Counted from the stretch's first letter, positions 1 through 9,475 are shown. The stretch: 43,139 nt of DNA from JBQLZQ01 sp052168355 (GCA_052168355.1 JBQLZQ010000027.1:1-43139); one strand, 5' to 3'. Notes: generated by a model not told the origin, from the letters alone. Translations and numbers: made by a program.

Positions 1-86
1 TTCCCGAGACTTTTGGGCCGCGTCGCGCCCGCCTTGCGATGCGCCGCATCGCCGCGCCGGACGCTCCTGGCCAAAAGTCTCGGGAA
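1..86. repeat. Large inverted repeat with nested hairpin at the window edge
   Basis: Positions 1-16 (TTCCCGAGACTTTTGG) are the exact reverse complement of 71-86, separated by 54 bases. Inside the loop a second perfect hairpin is visible: GCGATGC (36-42), GCC, GCATCGC (46-52). The structure lies 80 bases upstream of the ABC ATPase start. It could be an intercistronic hairpin behind an upstream permease gene, a terminator/attenuator, or the edge of a REP-like element. No T-run follows either arm, which argues against a classical intrinsic terminator. The left arm begins at base 1, so the element may extend outside the window. Confidence 0.6.
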
Positions 87-165
87 ACCGTCTCTACGGG
101 TCATTATCGGTGAGACTTGGTACTCAGCAGCGATTGACACTCCGAACCGGGCAGGAAGGACGCGC

Positions 166-1263
166 GTGGCACAGGTAAAGATCCGGGACGTCTACAAGGT
201 CTACGGCAAGACGGAGGTCATCCACGGCCTCAGCTTGGATATCGCGCACAACGAGTTCGTGGTGCTGGTCGGCCCGTCCGGCTGCGGCAAGTCGACCATG
301 CTGCGCATGATCGCCGGGCTGGAGGAAATCACCGAGGGCGAGGTCTATATCGGCGACCGGCTGGTCAACGATGTCGAACCGAAAAACCGGAACATCGCCA
401 TGGTGTTCCAGAACTACGCTCTGTATCCGCACATGACCGTCTTCAAGAACATCTCTTTCGGGTTGCGCGCCGCCCGGCTGCCCAAGGCCGAGGTCGAGGT
501 CCGGGTGCGCGAAGCGGCCGCCATCCTGGGGCTGACCGACCTTTTGGACCGGCGCCCGGCGGAGCTGTCGGGCGGTCAGCGTCAGCGGGTATCGATGGGG
601 CGGGCGATCGTGCGCGACCCGCAGGTGTTCCTGTTCGATGAACCGCTGTCCAATCTCGACGCCCAGCTTCGCACCCAGATGCGCGTCGAAATCAAGAAGC
701 TGCACCAGAAGGTGGAAACGACGATCATCTACGTCACCCACGATCAGGTCGAGGCGATGACCCTGGCCGACCGGATCGTCGTCATGCGCGACGGCTATAT
801 CCAGCAGGTCGGCACGCCGCTGGAAGTCTTCGAGCGGCCGGCCAACCTGTTCGTCGCCGGGTTCATCGGCAGCCCGGCCATGAATCTGATCGACGTCCGC
901 GTGGCAAACGGGAACGGCGGACCGAAGTTGGCGCTGGCCGACGGCACCCGCATCCCCATCCCCGGCCGGCCGACAAGGACCCTCGCCGACGGCGAGGCGG
1001 TGACCATGGGCATTCGTCCGGACGATCTGGTGGCGGTCACCGACCATTCGCCCATCGCCGAGGCCTGGCGGTTCGATGCCCGCATCAACGTGGTCGAGCC
1101 GCTGGGATCGGAATCGCTGCTGTTCCTGGATCTCGGCGGGCAGGAATTGGTGGGCAAGGTCGAAGGCCGCATCGTGCCCAGGGCCGGCGAGAAGGTCCGG
1201 GTCGGCTTCAACCTCGACCATCTGCACCTGTTCGATCCGGCCAGCGGGGCATCGATCTACTAG
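166..1263 (+). CDS. Sugar ABC transporter ATP-binding protein (MalK/UgpC type)
   Basis: This 365-residue protein is a cytoplasmic ATPase of a carbohydrate (CUT1-type) ABC importer. The Walker A motif GPSGCGKST lies near residues 36-44, the signature LSGGQRQRV near 134 and Walker B (VFLFDEPLSNLD) near 155-165. A C-terminal TOBE-like regulatory region runs from about 280 to the end, giving the usual MalK/UgpC length. The start is the GTG at 166, behind AGGAAGGA at 153-160; the reading frame is open further upstream, but family proteins begin at this point (VAQVKIRDVYKVYG). Its permeases and binding protein are not visible and presumably lie to the left of the window. The substrate (glycerol-3-phosphate, maltose-like sugar or polyol) cannot be told from the ATPase alone. 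Confidence 0.95.
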   Translation: MAQVKIRDVYKVYGKTEVIHGLSLDIAHNEFVVLVGPSGCGKSTMLRMIAGLEEITEGEVYIGDRLVNDVEPKNRNIAMVFQNYALYPHMTVFKNISFGLRAARLPKAEVEVRVREAAAILGLTDLLDRRPAELSGGQRQRVSMGRAIVRDPQVFLFDEPLSNLDAQLRTQMRVEIKKLHQKVETTIIYVTHDQVEAMTLADRIVVMRDGYIQQVGTPLEVFERPANLFVAGFIGSPAMNLIDVRVANGNGGPKLALADGTRIPIPGRPTRTLADGEAVTMGIRPDDLVAVTDHSPIAEAWRFDARINVVEPLGSESLLFLDLGGQELVGKVEGRIVPRAGEKVRVGFNLDHLHLFDPASGASIY

Positions 1264-1472
1264 GGCCGGGGATGGAGCGCCTTTTTTCTGCGTCCCGGCC
1301 ACCATGCCGGCCTCGGGCCGCCAACGCGAGGCTCGCCGTAGTCTGTCCGTTGGTCATCGCGTTTTTTGTGTCTTGCCTCTGCCGCGCAAGTTCGGTCTAC
1401 CGTTTCAGGGAACCCAAAGCGTTCTCGGACGCTTCCTGATCTCCGTCCGCGGCCATCCCGGGCGGACAGAAC

Positions 1473-2990
1473 ATGCCCACCGGGTCGCCGATGATGCCCA
1501 CCAACCCTTCCACCGCTGCCCCTCCGTTCGGGCCGGTGCTCTATTTTCGCGGCGCGGAAGCCGATGAATGGCGCCTGGCCGTTGTCGTCGGTGTGGCCGG
1601 CGATACCGCGCCCGCGCCGCTGATCGTCGATCACGGGCAGGTCGCGCCGGAACGGCTGGCCGCCCGGTTGGGCGTGAGCGTCTGGCGCTATGATGTCAGC
1701 CTGGCGCGCGGGGCGGAACCGCGCGAAACGACCTACCGCATCGGCGACCGGGCCTGGACGGTAACGGTCCCAGGGGCCGAGGGGCTGCGGATCGCCTTTT
1801 GTTCCTGCAACGGCTCTGAGGAGGGCGACTTCGACAGGCCGGAGACGCTGCCGGACCGCAATGCCATGTGGCTGGACCTTTGCCGCGCCCATGGTGAGCG
1901 GCCGTTCCACCTGCTGCTCCAGGGCGGCGATCAGCTCTATGCCGACAAGGTCTGGGAAAAAGCCGCGCCGCTGGCCGCGCTGGCCAAGGAGCGGCGCTAT
2001 CGCCGGCAGCGCGCGCCGTTCGATGACGACATGGCGCGGGCCGTGGGCGATTTCTATTTCGAGCGCTATGCCCTGGTCTGGTCCCAGCCCGGAACGGCGG
2101 AGATGCTGGCCTCGGTCCCCTCGCTGATGATGTGGGACGATCACGACATCTTCGACGGCTGGGGTTCCCATCCGCCCCAATGGCAGGCATCGCCTGTCTA
2201 TCAGGGTGTCTTCCGGCAGGCCGCCGAGCAGTACCGGCTCTTCCAATTCGGCATGCGGCCGGGGGAAGCGATCGCGGGTCTGACGACCGACCGGGCCCGC
2301 CACACCGGCTGGTGCCATCGTATCGGCGATATCGGCATCGTCGCGCCGGATCTGCGATCCACCCGGCTCAAGCGACAGGTCATGGAGGCGGAATCCTGGG
2401 ACGAACTCGAAGCCTGCCTCGACCGGCTGGCCGGCTGCCGTCAGCTTGTCTTCCTGTCCACGGTGCCGCTGGTCAATGTCGACCTGGGATGGCTGGAGCG
2501 GATCTTCGCCATCTGGCCGGGACGCCAGAAATACCAGGACGATCTGCGCGACCAGTGGCAGAGCTATGCCCATCGGGCGGAATGGCTGCGTGCCCTGACC
2601 GTGCTGTTGGACTTCGCCGAAAGGAACGACGCAACGGTGGTGTCCGTGTCCGGGGAAATCCACATGGGGGCCGTCGGGCGCGCCCGGCGTGGGGCGATCA
2701 CCCTGTGGCAGTTCATCGCCTCGGGCATCGCCCATCCGCCGCTGCCGTCCCTGGTGCCGCGGGTCCTGGGCTGGCTGGCCCGGCGTCGCGGCCGGCCGGG
2801 AGCGGGGATCGAGACCGAGATGCTGCCCTTTCCCGGCGGCGATGGCATCTATTGCGGCGCGCGCAACTGGCTGGCGCTCGAACTTGCCTCCCACACGGTC
2901 ACGGAGGTGAGGTGGCACGTCGAGGGCGCGCCCGAGCAGGGCCGCCTGGATGTGAACGGTCTGTCCCTGGCGGCGGGAAAGGGCTCCTAG
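1473..2990 (+). CDS. PhoD-like metallophosphatase
   Basis: The 505-residue product belongs to the PhoD-like (alkaline phosphatase D) metallophosphoesterase superfamily. Metal-ligand motifs are GGDQLYAD near residue 150, WDDHD near 220 and SGEIHMG near 393. No signal peptide is seen, so this branch is probably cytoplasmic, unlike secreted PhoD. The natural substrate is unknown. A 209-base gap precedes it, and ATG codons at 1473, 1491 and 1494 are all possible starts; ribosome-binding sequence is weak at each. The gene is convergent with the aldo/keto reductase: the two TAG stop codons share the palindrome CTAG at 2987-2990. Confidence 0.85.
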   Translation: MPTGSPMMPTNPSTAAPPFGPVLYFRGAEADEWRLAVVVGVAGDTAPAPLIVDHGQVAPERLAARLGVSVWRYDVSLARGAEPRETTYRIGDRAWTVTVPGAEGLRIAFCSCNGSEEGDFDRPETLPDRNAMWLDLCRAHGERPFHLLLQGGDQLYADKVWEKAAPLAALAKERRYRRQRAPFDDDMARAVGDFYFERYALVWSQPGTAEMLASVPSLMMWDDHDIFDGWGSHPPQWQASPVYQGVFRQAAEQYRLFQFGMRPGEAIAGLTTDRARHTGWCHRIGDIGIVAPDLRSTRLKRQVMEAESWDELEACLDRLAGCRQLVFLSTVPLVNVDLGWLERIFAIWPGRQKYQDDLRDQWQSYAHRAEWLRALTVLLDFAERNDATVVSVSGEIHMGAVGRARRGAITLWQFIASGIAHPPLPSLVPRVLGWLARRRGRPGAGIETEMLPFPGGDGIYCGARNWLALELASHTVTEVRWHVEGAPEQGRLDVNGLSLAAGKGS

Positions 2991-3958
2991 CCCTGTTCCT
3001 CCGTCCTGTCGGTGGCGGGGGCGGGTGTCCGGGACAGGGCGGCGATCTCGGCCCGCAGCGCCGGAGTCATGTCGATGTCGACGGCGCCGAGCGCCGCCTT
3101 GAGCTGATCGACGTTGCGGGCGCCGACGATGGGGCAGGTGACGCCCGGATGGGCGGCGACCCAGGCGACCGCCAGGCTGACCGGGTGCACGCCCAGCCGC
3201 TTGGCGCGTTCGGTGAAGGCGGCGGCCGTTTCGACCATCCAATCCTGGTCGTAGCGCTTGGCGTACATCGCGTTGTCGATGATCCGCCCGGTCTCGGGCT
3301 TGGCGTCGGGCCGGTACTTGCCGCTGAGCAGACCGCCGCCGACCGGGCTGTAGGTGATCACGCCGATATTCTCGGCCTCGGCCAGCGGCAGGATCTCGAC
3401 CTCGGCCTGGCGCTTGACCAGGCTGTACATGGGCTGCAGCACGTCGAAGCGCGCCCAGCCCTGCCGTTCGGAGATGCCCAGCGCCCGGGCGACCTGCCAC
3501 GCCGCATAGTTGGACGCGCCGACATAAAGCACCTTTCCGGCGCGCACCACGTCCTCCAGCCCGCGCAGCGTTTCCTCCAGCGCGGTCTTGCCGTCCCACC
3601 GGTGCATGAAGAAAACATCCAGCCTATCGGTTCCCAGCCGCTTCAGGCTGGCCTCGACGGACAGCGCGATGTGCCGCCGGCTGGCGCCGCCGTCGTTGGC
3701 GCCGGCCCCCATCACCGAGGCGCATTTGGAGGTGATCACCAGATCGTCCCGCTCCTTGGCCATCAGGCGGCCCAGGATCTCCTCGGCGCGGCCGTTGCTG
3801 TAGACATTGGCGCAGTCGAAGAAGTTGATGCCGGCGTCGCGACAGGCAGCGAACATCCGTCCCGACTCCGCCTCGTCGGCATCGCCACCGAACGACATGG
3901 TGCCAAAGCACAGTCGGGAGACCTGAACGCCGGTCCGCCCCAGGGAAACGTATTGCAT
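2987..3958 (-). CDS. Aldo/keto reductase
   Basis: A 323-residue NADPH-dependent aldo/keto reductase of TIM-barrel fold. It begins with the typical MQYVSLGRTGVQVSRLCFG. The catalytic Asp and Tyr lie in FFDCANVYSNG, the Lys in ITSKCAS and the His in FFMHRWDG. The start at 3958 is preferred because AAGGA stands about ten bases upstream; an upstream in-frame ATG at 3985 would add nine residues not typical of the family. It is convergent with the PhoD-like gene and divergent from the GntR regulator, with 224 bases between. The substrate is unknown; the neighbouring sugar genes make a sugar or aldehyde possible. Confidence 0.9.
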   Translation of the reverse strand: MQYVSLGRTGVQVSRLCFGTMSFGGDADEAESGRMFAACRDAGINFFDCANVYSNGRAEEILGRLMAKERDDLVITSKCASVMGAGANDGGASRRHIALSVEASLKRLGTDRLDVFFMHRWDGKTALEETLRGLEDVVRAGKVLYVGASNYAAWQVARALGISERQGWARFDVLQPMYSLVKRQAEVEILPLAEAENIGVITYSPVGGGLLSGKYRPDAKPETGRIIDNAMYAKRYDQDWMVETAAAFTERAKRLGVHPVSLAVAWVAAHPGVTCPIVGARNVDQLKAALGAVDIDMTPALRAEIAALSRTPAPATDRTEEQG

Positions 3959-4182
3959 TGTTTTAAGGTCCTTCGCCGCGATCATTCGAAAACAGGCGGC
4001 GACGATAGACCATGCGCGCGGTCCCTAACAGCCATCCGCCGGCCCCAACGGCCCTTGATTTGGAATGTCTTTCCCATCGCCACGCATGTGTCCGGTTCTC
4101 CACGCGGCCATCCGCCAAGTCGCTCGCCTTGACCTCGCGCCGCCGGGGTTAGATAATCATTTCCTATTGTATGAGGATTGCG

Positions 4183-4956
4183 ATGGAGCGGCAGATAGGC
4201 GCGAAGACCGCGATCGGACAAGGTGGACCGGCCCGCACCTATTCGGTGCGCAGCCTGCACGGGAAGGTGGCGCACGATTTGGGCGCGCGGATCCTGGGCG
4301 GAGCGTTGCCGCCGGGGGCCGTGTTGCCCAACGAAACGGTGCTCAGCGTCGAACTCAGCGTCAGCCGCACGGCTTTGCGCGAGGCGATCAAGGTGCTCGG
4401 CGCCAAGGGGCTGGTCGAATCCCGGCCGAAGACCGGGACCCGCGTGCGGCCGCGCAGCGAATGGAACATGCTGGATCCCGATATTCTGGCCTGGCAGTTC
4501 GCCGCCACGCCGATCGACCGCTTCACCCAGAACCTGTTCGAGGTGCGCCGGATTATCGAGCCCCCCGCGGCGGCACTGGCGGCCTCGCGCGGCGACGAGA
4601 AGGCGATCGCCGAGATCGCGGCGGCCTTTGCCGAGCTCGAGGCGGCGGGCGACGATGTCGATGCCAGCATCGGCCCCGATCTGCGCTTTCATCAGGCCAT
4701 CCTGGCCGCCACCGACAACGAGCTTCTGGTGCCCCTCGGCGCCTTGATCGAAACCGCGCTGGCGTCGGGCTTTCGCCTGGCCAACCAGAACACCGGGGCG
4801 CGGCTGATGTCGGTGCCGCGCCATCGCGACGTGCTGCGGGCCATTCAGGCCCACGACGCCGAGGGCGCCCGCCAGGCCATGGTCGACCTTCTCGACAACG
4901 CCATCGAAGGCATCCACCGAGTCATCGGCATTCGCCCCGACGGCAGCGGCCGATAG
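4183..4956 (+). CDS. GntR-family (FadR/FCD) transcriptional regulator
   Basis: A 257-residue regulator with an N-terminal winged helix (about residues 20-85, including SVSRTALREAIKVLGAKGLV) and a C-terminal FCD ligand-binding domain (about 105-230). FCD regulators usually bind organic or sugar acids. The second ATG at 4183 is chosen because GAGGA at 4173-4177 is well placed for it; the ATG at 4171 overlaps that site. It lies 31 bases before the sugar-acid dehydratase and on the same strand, so it probably controls this catabolic operon and itself, with a sugar acid or keto-deoxy sugar acid as inducer (inference). DgoR-like galactonate repressors belong to the same family. Confidence 0.9.
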   Translation: MERQIGAKTAIGQGGPARTYSVRSLHGKVAHDLGARILGGALPPGAVLPNETVLSVELSVSRTALREAIKVLGAKGLVESRPKTGTRVRPRSEWNMLDPDILAWQFAATPIDRFTQNLFEVRRIIEPPAAALAASRGDEKAIAEIAAAFAELEAAGDDVDASIGPDLRFHQAILAATDNELLVPLGALIETALASGFRLANQNTGARLMSVPRHRDVLRAIQAHDAEGARQAMVDLLDNAIEGIHRVIGIRPDGSGR

Positions 4957-4987
4957 ACGTTTTCCCTGTCCCAGAGGATCCCAAACG

Positions 4988-6721
4988 ATGACGGACAAGA
5001 AGAGGCCGACCCTGCGCTCCACCGCCTGGTTCGGCCCGTCCGACAAGGACGGCTTTCTGCACAGAAGCTGGATGAAGAACCAGGGTTTCCCGCCCGATCT
5101 GTTCGACGGCCGCCCAGTCATCGGCATCTGCAACACCTGGTCGGAGCTGACCCCCTGCAACGCCCACTTCCGCAAGATCGCCGAGCATGTGAAGCGCGGG
5201 GTCTACGAGGGCGGCGGCTTCCCTCTGGAGTTCCCCGTCTTTTCCTGCGGCGAATCGAACCTGCGGCCGACCGCCATGCTGTTCCGCAATCTGGCCAGCA
5301 TGGATGTGGAGGAGGCGATCCGGGCCAACCCCATCGACGGGGTGGTGCTGCTGGTCGGCTGCGACAAAACCACGCCGTCGCTGCTGATGGGGGCGGCCAG
5401 CTGCGACCTGCCGGCCATCGCCGTCTCCGGCGGCCCGATGCTCAACGGCAAGTTTCGCGGCCAGGACATCGGGTCGGGCACCAGCGTGTGGAGCTTCAGC
5501 GAGGATGTGCGGGCGGGGCGCATGTCCCTGGCCGATTTCATGGACGCCGAATCCTGCATGTCCCGGTCGGCCGGCCACTGCATGACCATGGGCACCGCGT
5601 CGACCATGGCCAGCATGGTCGAATCGCTGGGCATGGGGCTGCCCGGCAACGCCGCCATCCCGGCGGTCGACAGCCGCCGCTACGTGCTGGCCCACCTGGC
5701 CGGACGACGGGCGGTGGAGATGGTGCGCGAGGATCTGCGCATGTCGAAGATCCTGACCCGCCAGGCGTTCGAGAACGCGGTACGCGTCAACGGCGCTATC
5801 GGCGGGTCGACCAACGCCGTGATCCATCTGCTGGCCATCGCCGGTCGGGTCGGCATCGATTTCACCCTGGAGGATTGGGACCGGCTGGGGCACGACGTGC
5901 CCACCCTGCTGGACCTCATGCCGTCGGGGCGGTTCCTGATGGAGGATTTCTACTATGCCGGCGGCTTGCCCGCGATCATCCGCGAACTCGGCGGGCTCGA
6001 CCTGCTGTATCGCGACGCGGGCACGGTCAACGGCCGCACCATCTGGGAGAATTGCGCCGACGCCCCGTGCTGGAACCGGGAGGTGATCCGCACCCCGGAC
6101 AATCCGCTGACCGCCCAGGGCGGCATCGCCGTGCTGCGCGGCAATCTGGCTCCTGACGGTGCCATCCTCAAACCCTCGGCCGCGACGCCGGCGTTGATGC
6201 AGCATCGCGGCCGGGCGGTGGTGTTCGAGTCGATCGAGCATTACAAGAAGCGGATCGAGGACCCCGCCCTCGACATCGACGAGACCTGCGTCATGGTGCT
6301 CAAGAATTGCGGCCCCAAGGGCTATCCGGGCATGGCCGAGGTCGGCAATATGGGTCTGCCGCCAAAGGTGCTGGCACGCGGCATCACCGACATGGTGCGC
6401 CTGTCCGACGCGCGGATGAGCGGGACGGCCTACGGCACGGTGATCCTGCATACCGCGCCCGAGGCCGCGGCGGGCGGTCCGCTGGCCCTGGTCCGCGACG
6501 GCGACATGATCGAGGTCGACGTGGCCGGGCGGCGGCTGCATCTCGACGTGCCGGATGCCGAACTGGCGCGCCGCCGGGCCGACTGGTCGCCGCCGGAACC
6601 GGCCATGAAGAGCGGCTATCAGAAGCTGTATGTCGATCACGTCATGCAGGCGGACAAGGGCGCCGACCTGGACTTCCTGGTCGGCTGCCGGGGCGCGGCC
6701 GTGCCGCGCGAATCCCACTGA
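4988..6721 (+). CDS. IlvD/Edd-family sugar-acid dehydratase
   Basis: A 577-residue iron-sulfur dehydratase of the IlvD/Edd family. It resembles the pentonate branch (L-arabinonate/D-xylonate dehydratase type), which converts an aldonate to a 2-keto-3-deoxy acid. Candidate cluster and metal motifs are CNTWSELTPCN near residue 52, GCDKTTPS near 124 and the Cys-containing SCMSRSAGHCMTMGTAS near 190. The length fits the arabonate/xylonate group. AGAGGA precedes the ATG by about ten bases. The stop TGA overlaps the next ATG by one base (TGATG), indicating translational coupling with the dehydrogenase. The exact substrate cannot be fixed from sequence; dihydroxy-acid dehydratase is less likely given the sugar context. 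Confidence 0.9.
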   Translation: MTDKKRPTLRSTAWFGPSDKDGFLHRSWMKNQGFPPDLFDGRPVIGICNTWSELTPCNAHFRKIAEHVKRGVYEGGGFPLEFPVFSCGESNLRPTAMLFRNLASMDVEEAIRANPIDGVVLLVGCDKTTPSLLMGAASCDLPAIAVSGGPMLNGKFRGQDIGSGTSVWSFSEDVRAGRMSLADFMDAESCMSRSAGHCMTMGTASTMASMVESLGMGLPGNAAIPAVDSRRYVLAHLAGRRAVEMVREDLRMSKILTRQAFENAVRVNGAIGGSTNAVIHLLAIAGRVGIDFTLEDWDRLGHDVPTLLDLMPSGRFLMEDFYYAGGLPAIIRELGGLDLLYRDAGTVNGRTIWENCADAPCWNREVIRTPDNPLTAQGGIAVLRGNLAPDGAILKPSAATPALMQHRGRAVVFESIEHYKKRIEDPALDIDETCVMVLKNCGPKGYPGMAEVGNMGLPPKVLARGITDMVRLSDARMSGTAYGTVILHTAPEAAAGGPLALVRDGDMIEVDVAGRRLHLDVPDAELARRRADWSPPEPAMKSGYQKLYVDHVMQADKGADLDFLVGCRGAAVPRESH

Positions 6722-7506
6722 TGCAGGGCGACGAAAGGGCAGCGGCCTTTGCCCGCTATCCCAGCCTCCGGGACCGGGTGGTGTTCGTCAGCGGCGGCGG
6801 CAGCGGCATCGGCGCCAGCCTGGTGGCGCATTTCTGCGCCCAGGGGGCGAAGGTCGCCTTTGTCGATATCGACGAGGCGGCGTCGCGCACCGTAATCCGC
6901 GATGTCACAAACGCGGGCGATCCGCCGCCCCTGTTTGTGCCCTGCGACCTGCGCGACATCGAAGCGCTGCGCGCCGCCGTCGGACGGGCGCGCGAAGCGC
7001 TGGGGCCCATCGGCGTGCTGGTCAACAACGCCGCCAACGACACTCGTCACGACGCCGAAAGCGTCACCGTCGACTATTGGGACGACCGGATGGCGGTCAA
7101 CCTGCGGCACCAGTTCTTCGCCATCCAGGCCGTGCTTCCGGACATGAAGGAGCTGGGCGGCGGATCGATCATCAATTTCGGCTCGATCAGCTGGATGATC
7201 GGCAATGGCGGGATGCCGGCCTACACCACGGCCAAGGCGGCGGTGATGGGGCTGACACGGGGCATGGCCCGCGACCTCGGTCCCCACCGCATCCGCGTCA
7301 ACACCCTGTCGCCGGGATGGATCATGACCCAGCGCCAGATGGATCTGTGGTTCGATGAGGCGGGGCAGCGCATGCTCGATGCCAACCAGTTTCTGAAGGA
7401 CAAGCTCTATCCCGCTGATGTCGCGCGGGTCGTCCTGTTTCTGGCCGCCGACGACAGCCGCATGTGCACCGGCCAGAACTACATTGTCGATGGCGGGTGG
7501 GCGTGA
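6721..7506 (+). CDS. SDR-family sugar dehydrogenase
   Basis: A 261-residue short-chain dehydrogenase/reductase. The cofactor motif is SGGGSGIG near residue 22 with an acidic residue after the second strand (FVDIDEA), which favours NAD. NNAAND is the NAG-type motif; Ser in FGSISW and Tyr/Lys in YTTAK form the catalytic group. It begins on the ATG that overlaps the dehydratase stop. In non-phosphorylative sugar pathways an SDR oxidises the aldose to its lactone just before the dehydratase step, so it is probably an aldose 1-dehydrogenase (arabinose, xylose, galactose or fucose type); this role comes from context. Confidence 0.9.
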   Translation: MQGDERAAAFARYPSLRDRVVFVSGGGSGIGASLVAHFCAQGAKVAFVDIDEAASRTVIRDVTNAGDPPPLFVPCDLRDIEALRAAVGRAREALGPIGVLVNNAANDTRHDAESVTVDYWDDRMAVNLRHQFFAIQAVLPDMKELGGGSIINFGSISWMIGNGGMPAYTTAKAAVMGLTRGMARDLGPHRIRVNTLSPGWIMTQRQMDLWFDEAGQRMLDANQFLKDKLYPADVARVVLFLAADDSRMCTGQNYIVDGGWA

Positions 7507-7534
7507 CGGCCGATCCAAAAAAGGAAAAAAGCAG

Positions 7535-8515
7535 ATGAGGCTTGTTCAGTTCACCGACGCGACCGGCGGCCGCGCGGTCGCCCGGGTCGATGGCGATGCG
7601 CTGACCGTCCTGGACGGCGTGGAAAGGGTGCGCGATCTGGCCCTGGAGGCGGCGGGGGGCCGCGCCTCCCTGGCCGATCTGGTGGCCAAGCGCGCCGGAA
7701 GCCGCACCGAGACTTATGAGGCGGTGGCGTCGTCCGGCCGGCTGCTGCCGCCGCTCGACCATCCCGATCCGGCCCATTGCTGGGTTACGGGCACCGGCCT
7801 TACCCATCTCGGCAGCGCCGACACCCGCGACAAGATGCATGCGGGCACGGATGCGGCCCTGACCGACTCCATGAAAATGTTCCGCGCCGGGCTGGAGGCG
7901 GGCAAGCCGGCGCCGGGCCAGGTGGGGACCCAGCCCGAATGGTTCTACAAGGGCGACGGCAGCTGCGTCGTGGCGCCGGGCGCGCCCTTGCCCATGCCAG
8001 ACTTCGCGCTCGACGGCGGCGAGGAGCCGGAGATCACGGGGCTCTATGTCATTGCGCCGGACGGGATCCCGTGCCGGGTCGGCTTCGCGCTGGGCAACGA
8101 GTTTTCCGACCATGTGACCGAGCGGCAGAACTATCTGCTGCTCGCCCACTCCAAGCTGCGGGCCTGTTCCTTCGGGCCGGAACTCCTGGTCGGCGCGCTG
8201 CCCGACGCGGTGACGGGCACCAGCCGCATCCTGCGCGACGGCGCGGTGCTGTGGCAGGCGGAATTCCTGAGCGGCGAGGCCAACATGTCCCACACCCTGG
8301 CCAACCTGGAGCACCACCACTTCAAGTACGCGATGTTCCGCCGGCCAGGGGACGTCCATTGCCATTTCTTCGGCACCGCGACCTTGAGCGTGGCGGCCGG
8401 CATCCAGACCCGGCCGGGCGATGTGTTCGAGATCGAGGCGGCGCCGTTCGGCCGCCCCTTGCGCAACCCGCTGGCCATGACAGCCGCCCCGCCATCCGGG
8501 GTCCGGCAGCTTTGA
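7535..8515 (+). CDS. GguC/AraD1-like FAH-family protein
   Basis: A 326-residue protein beginning MRLVQFTDATGGRAVARVDG. I recognise it as the GguC/AraD1 branch of the fumarylacetoacetate hydrolase superfamily. The C-terminal half carries FAH-like acidic metal-binding segments (for example EPEITGLYV near 175). Relatives in sugar-acid operons act on 2-keto-3-deoxy acids by dehydration or hydrolysis, which would be the step after the IlvD-type dehydratase. The start at 7535 is chosen because AAGGAAAA lies at 7521-7528; the gap to the SDR stop is only 28 bases. Reaction and substrate are inferred from family and operon. Confidence 0.85.
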   Translation: MRLVQFTDATGGRAVARVDGDALTVLDGVERVRDLALEAAGGRASLADLVAKRAGSRTETYEAVASSGRLLPPLDHPDPAHCWVTGTGLTHLGSADTRDKMHAGTDAALTDSMKMFRAGLEAGKPAPGQVGTQPEWFYKGDGSCVVAPGAPLPMPDFALDGGEEPEITGLYVIAPDGIPCRVGFALGNEFSDHVTERQNYLLLAHSKLRACSFGPELLVGALPDAVTGTSRILRDGAVLWQAEFLSGEANMSHTLANLEHHHFKYAMFRRPGDVHCHFFGTATLSVAAGIQTRPGDVFEIEAAPFGRPLRNPLAMTAAPPSGVRQL

Positions 8516-8559
8516 GGGTCCGTGCGGTGCTTCTCCTGACGACCGAGACCTAGACGGCG

Positions 8560-9447
8560 GTGCCGATCTGGCAATCGCCGGGTCTTCTCCTGCTGTTCAC
8601 CGGCGGGCTGTTGGGGGTGACCTTTCCGCTGGGCAAGCTGGCGGCGCAGGCCGGGATCCCGCCGGCGATCTGGGCCTTCGCCATCGCTTTCGGCGCCGGG
8701 GCGGTGTTGCTGATCGGAGTGTTGGCGACCGGCGGGCGGATCGGGTTCGATCGGGCGCGGCTGCGTTATTTCCTGATCGCCGCCATCGTGTCCTATGCCC
8801 TGCCGAACCTGCTCCTGTTTTCCGCCATTCCGCGTCTGGGAGCGGGGTTCACGGGCATCCTCTTCACCCTGTCGCCGGTGCTGACATTGCTTCTGTCGAT
8901 AATGTTTCGCCTGCGCCGGCCCAGCCCGCTGGGCGTCGCCGGGATCGCCATCGGCTTCGCCGGCGCCCTGGTCGTGGCGCTGACGCGGGGCGAGGCCGGG
9001 CGGCCCGCCGATCTCGCCTGGATCGCCGCCGGTCTGTGCATCCCCTTGAGCCTGGCCATAGGCAACATCTACCGCACCCTCGACTGGCCCAAGGGGGCCG
9101 GCCCCATCGAACTGGCGGTCGGCAGCAACCTCGCCGCCGCTGTTCTTCTGGCCGCCGCATCGTGGATGGGCACCGGCGCGGTGCCGCTGGCGGCCCTGGC
9201 CGACGCGCCTGCGCTCACGCTGGCCCAGGTCGTCGCGGCGGCGGCGATGTTCGGGGTGTTCTTCCGCCTTCAGGTGGTCGGCGGACCGGTCTATCTGAGC
9301 CAGATCGGCTATGTCGGCGCCGCCGTCGGCCTCGTCTCCGGAACCCTGCTGCTGGGCGAGCGCTATACCGCCTTGACCTGGACCGGCGCGGCCGTCATCG
9401 GCGTCGGTGTCGCCTTGACCACCGTGGCCCAGCGCCGGGGCGGCTGA
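8560..9447 (+). CDS. EamA/DMT-superfamily permease
   Basis: A 295-residue, very hydrophobic protein with about ten predicted membrane helices in two EamA-type halves. The first half begins PGLLLLFTGGLLGVTFPLGK; the second ends with the typical GERYTALTWTGAAVIGVGVAL. The start is GTG at 8560, since no ATG lies nearby in frame. It follows the FAH-family gene by 44 bases on the same strand and is probably the last gene of the sugar-acid operon. DMT permeases export or import metabolites; here efflux of a pathway intermediate or uptake of a sugar acid is possible, but nothing in the sequence decides. Confidence 0.85.
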   Translation: MPIWQSPGLLLLFTGGLLGVTFPLGKLAAQAGIPPAIWAFAIAFGAGAVLLIGVLATGGRIGFDRARLRYFLIAAIVSYALPNLLLFSAIPRLGAGFTGILFTLSPVLTLLLSIMFRLRRPSPLGVAGIAIGFAGALVVALTRGEAGRPADLAWIAAGLCIPLSLAIGNIYRTLDWPKGAGPIELAVGSNLAAAVLLAAASWMGTGAVPLAALADAPALTLAQVVAAAAMFGVFFRLQVVGGPVYLSQIGYVGAAVGLVSGTLLLGERYTALTWTGAAVIGVGVALTTVAQRRGG

Positions 9448-9475
9448 GGACTGGCGGCCGCCCCGGTGTCCTGGA

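Noticed and set aside
1264..1300. Terminator after the first ABC ATPase gene
   Set aside because: GGCCGGG (1264-1270) and CCCGGCC (1294-1300) could pair, but the loop is 23 bases and the T-run lies inside the loop instead of after the stem.
1260..3599. Long minus-strand open frame of 779 codons
   Set aside because: It is antisense to the PhoD-like gene and overlaps the real aldo/keto reductase in another frame; its Arg/Gly-rich translation is typical of shadow frames in GC-rich DNA.
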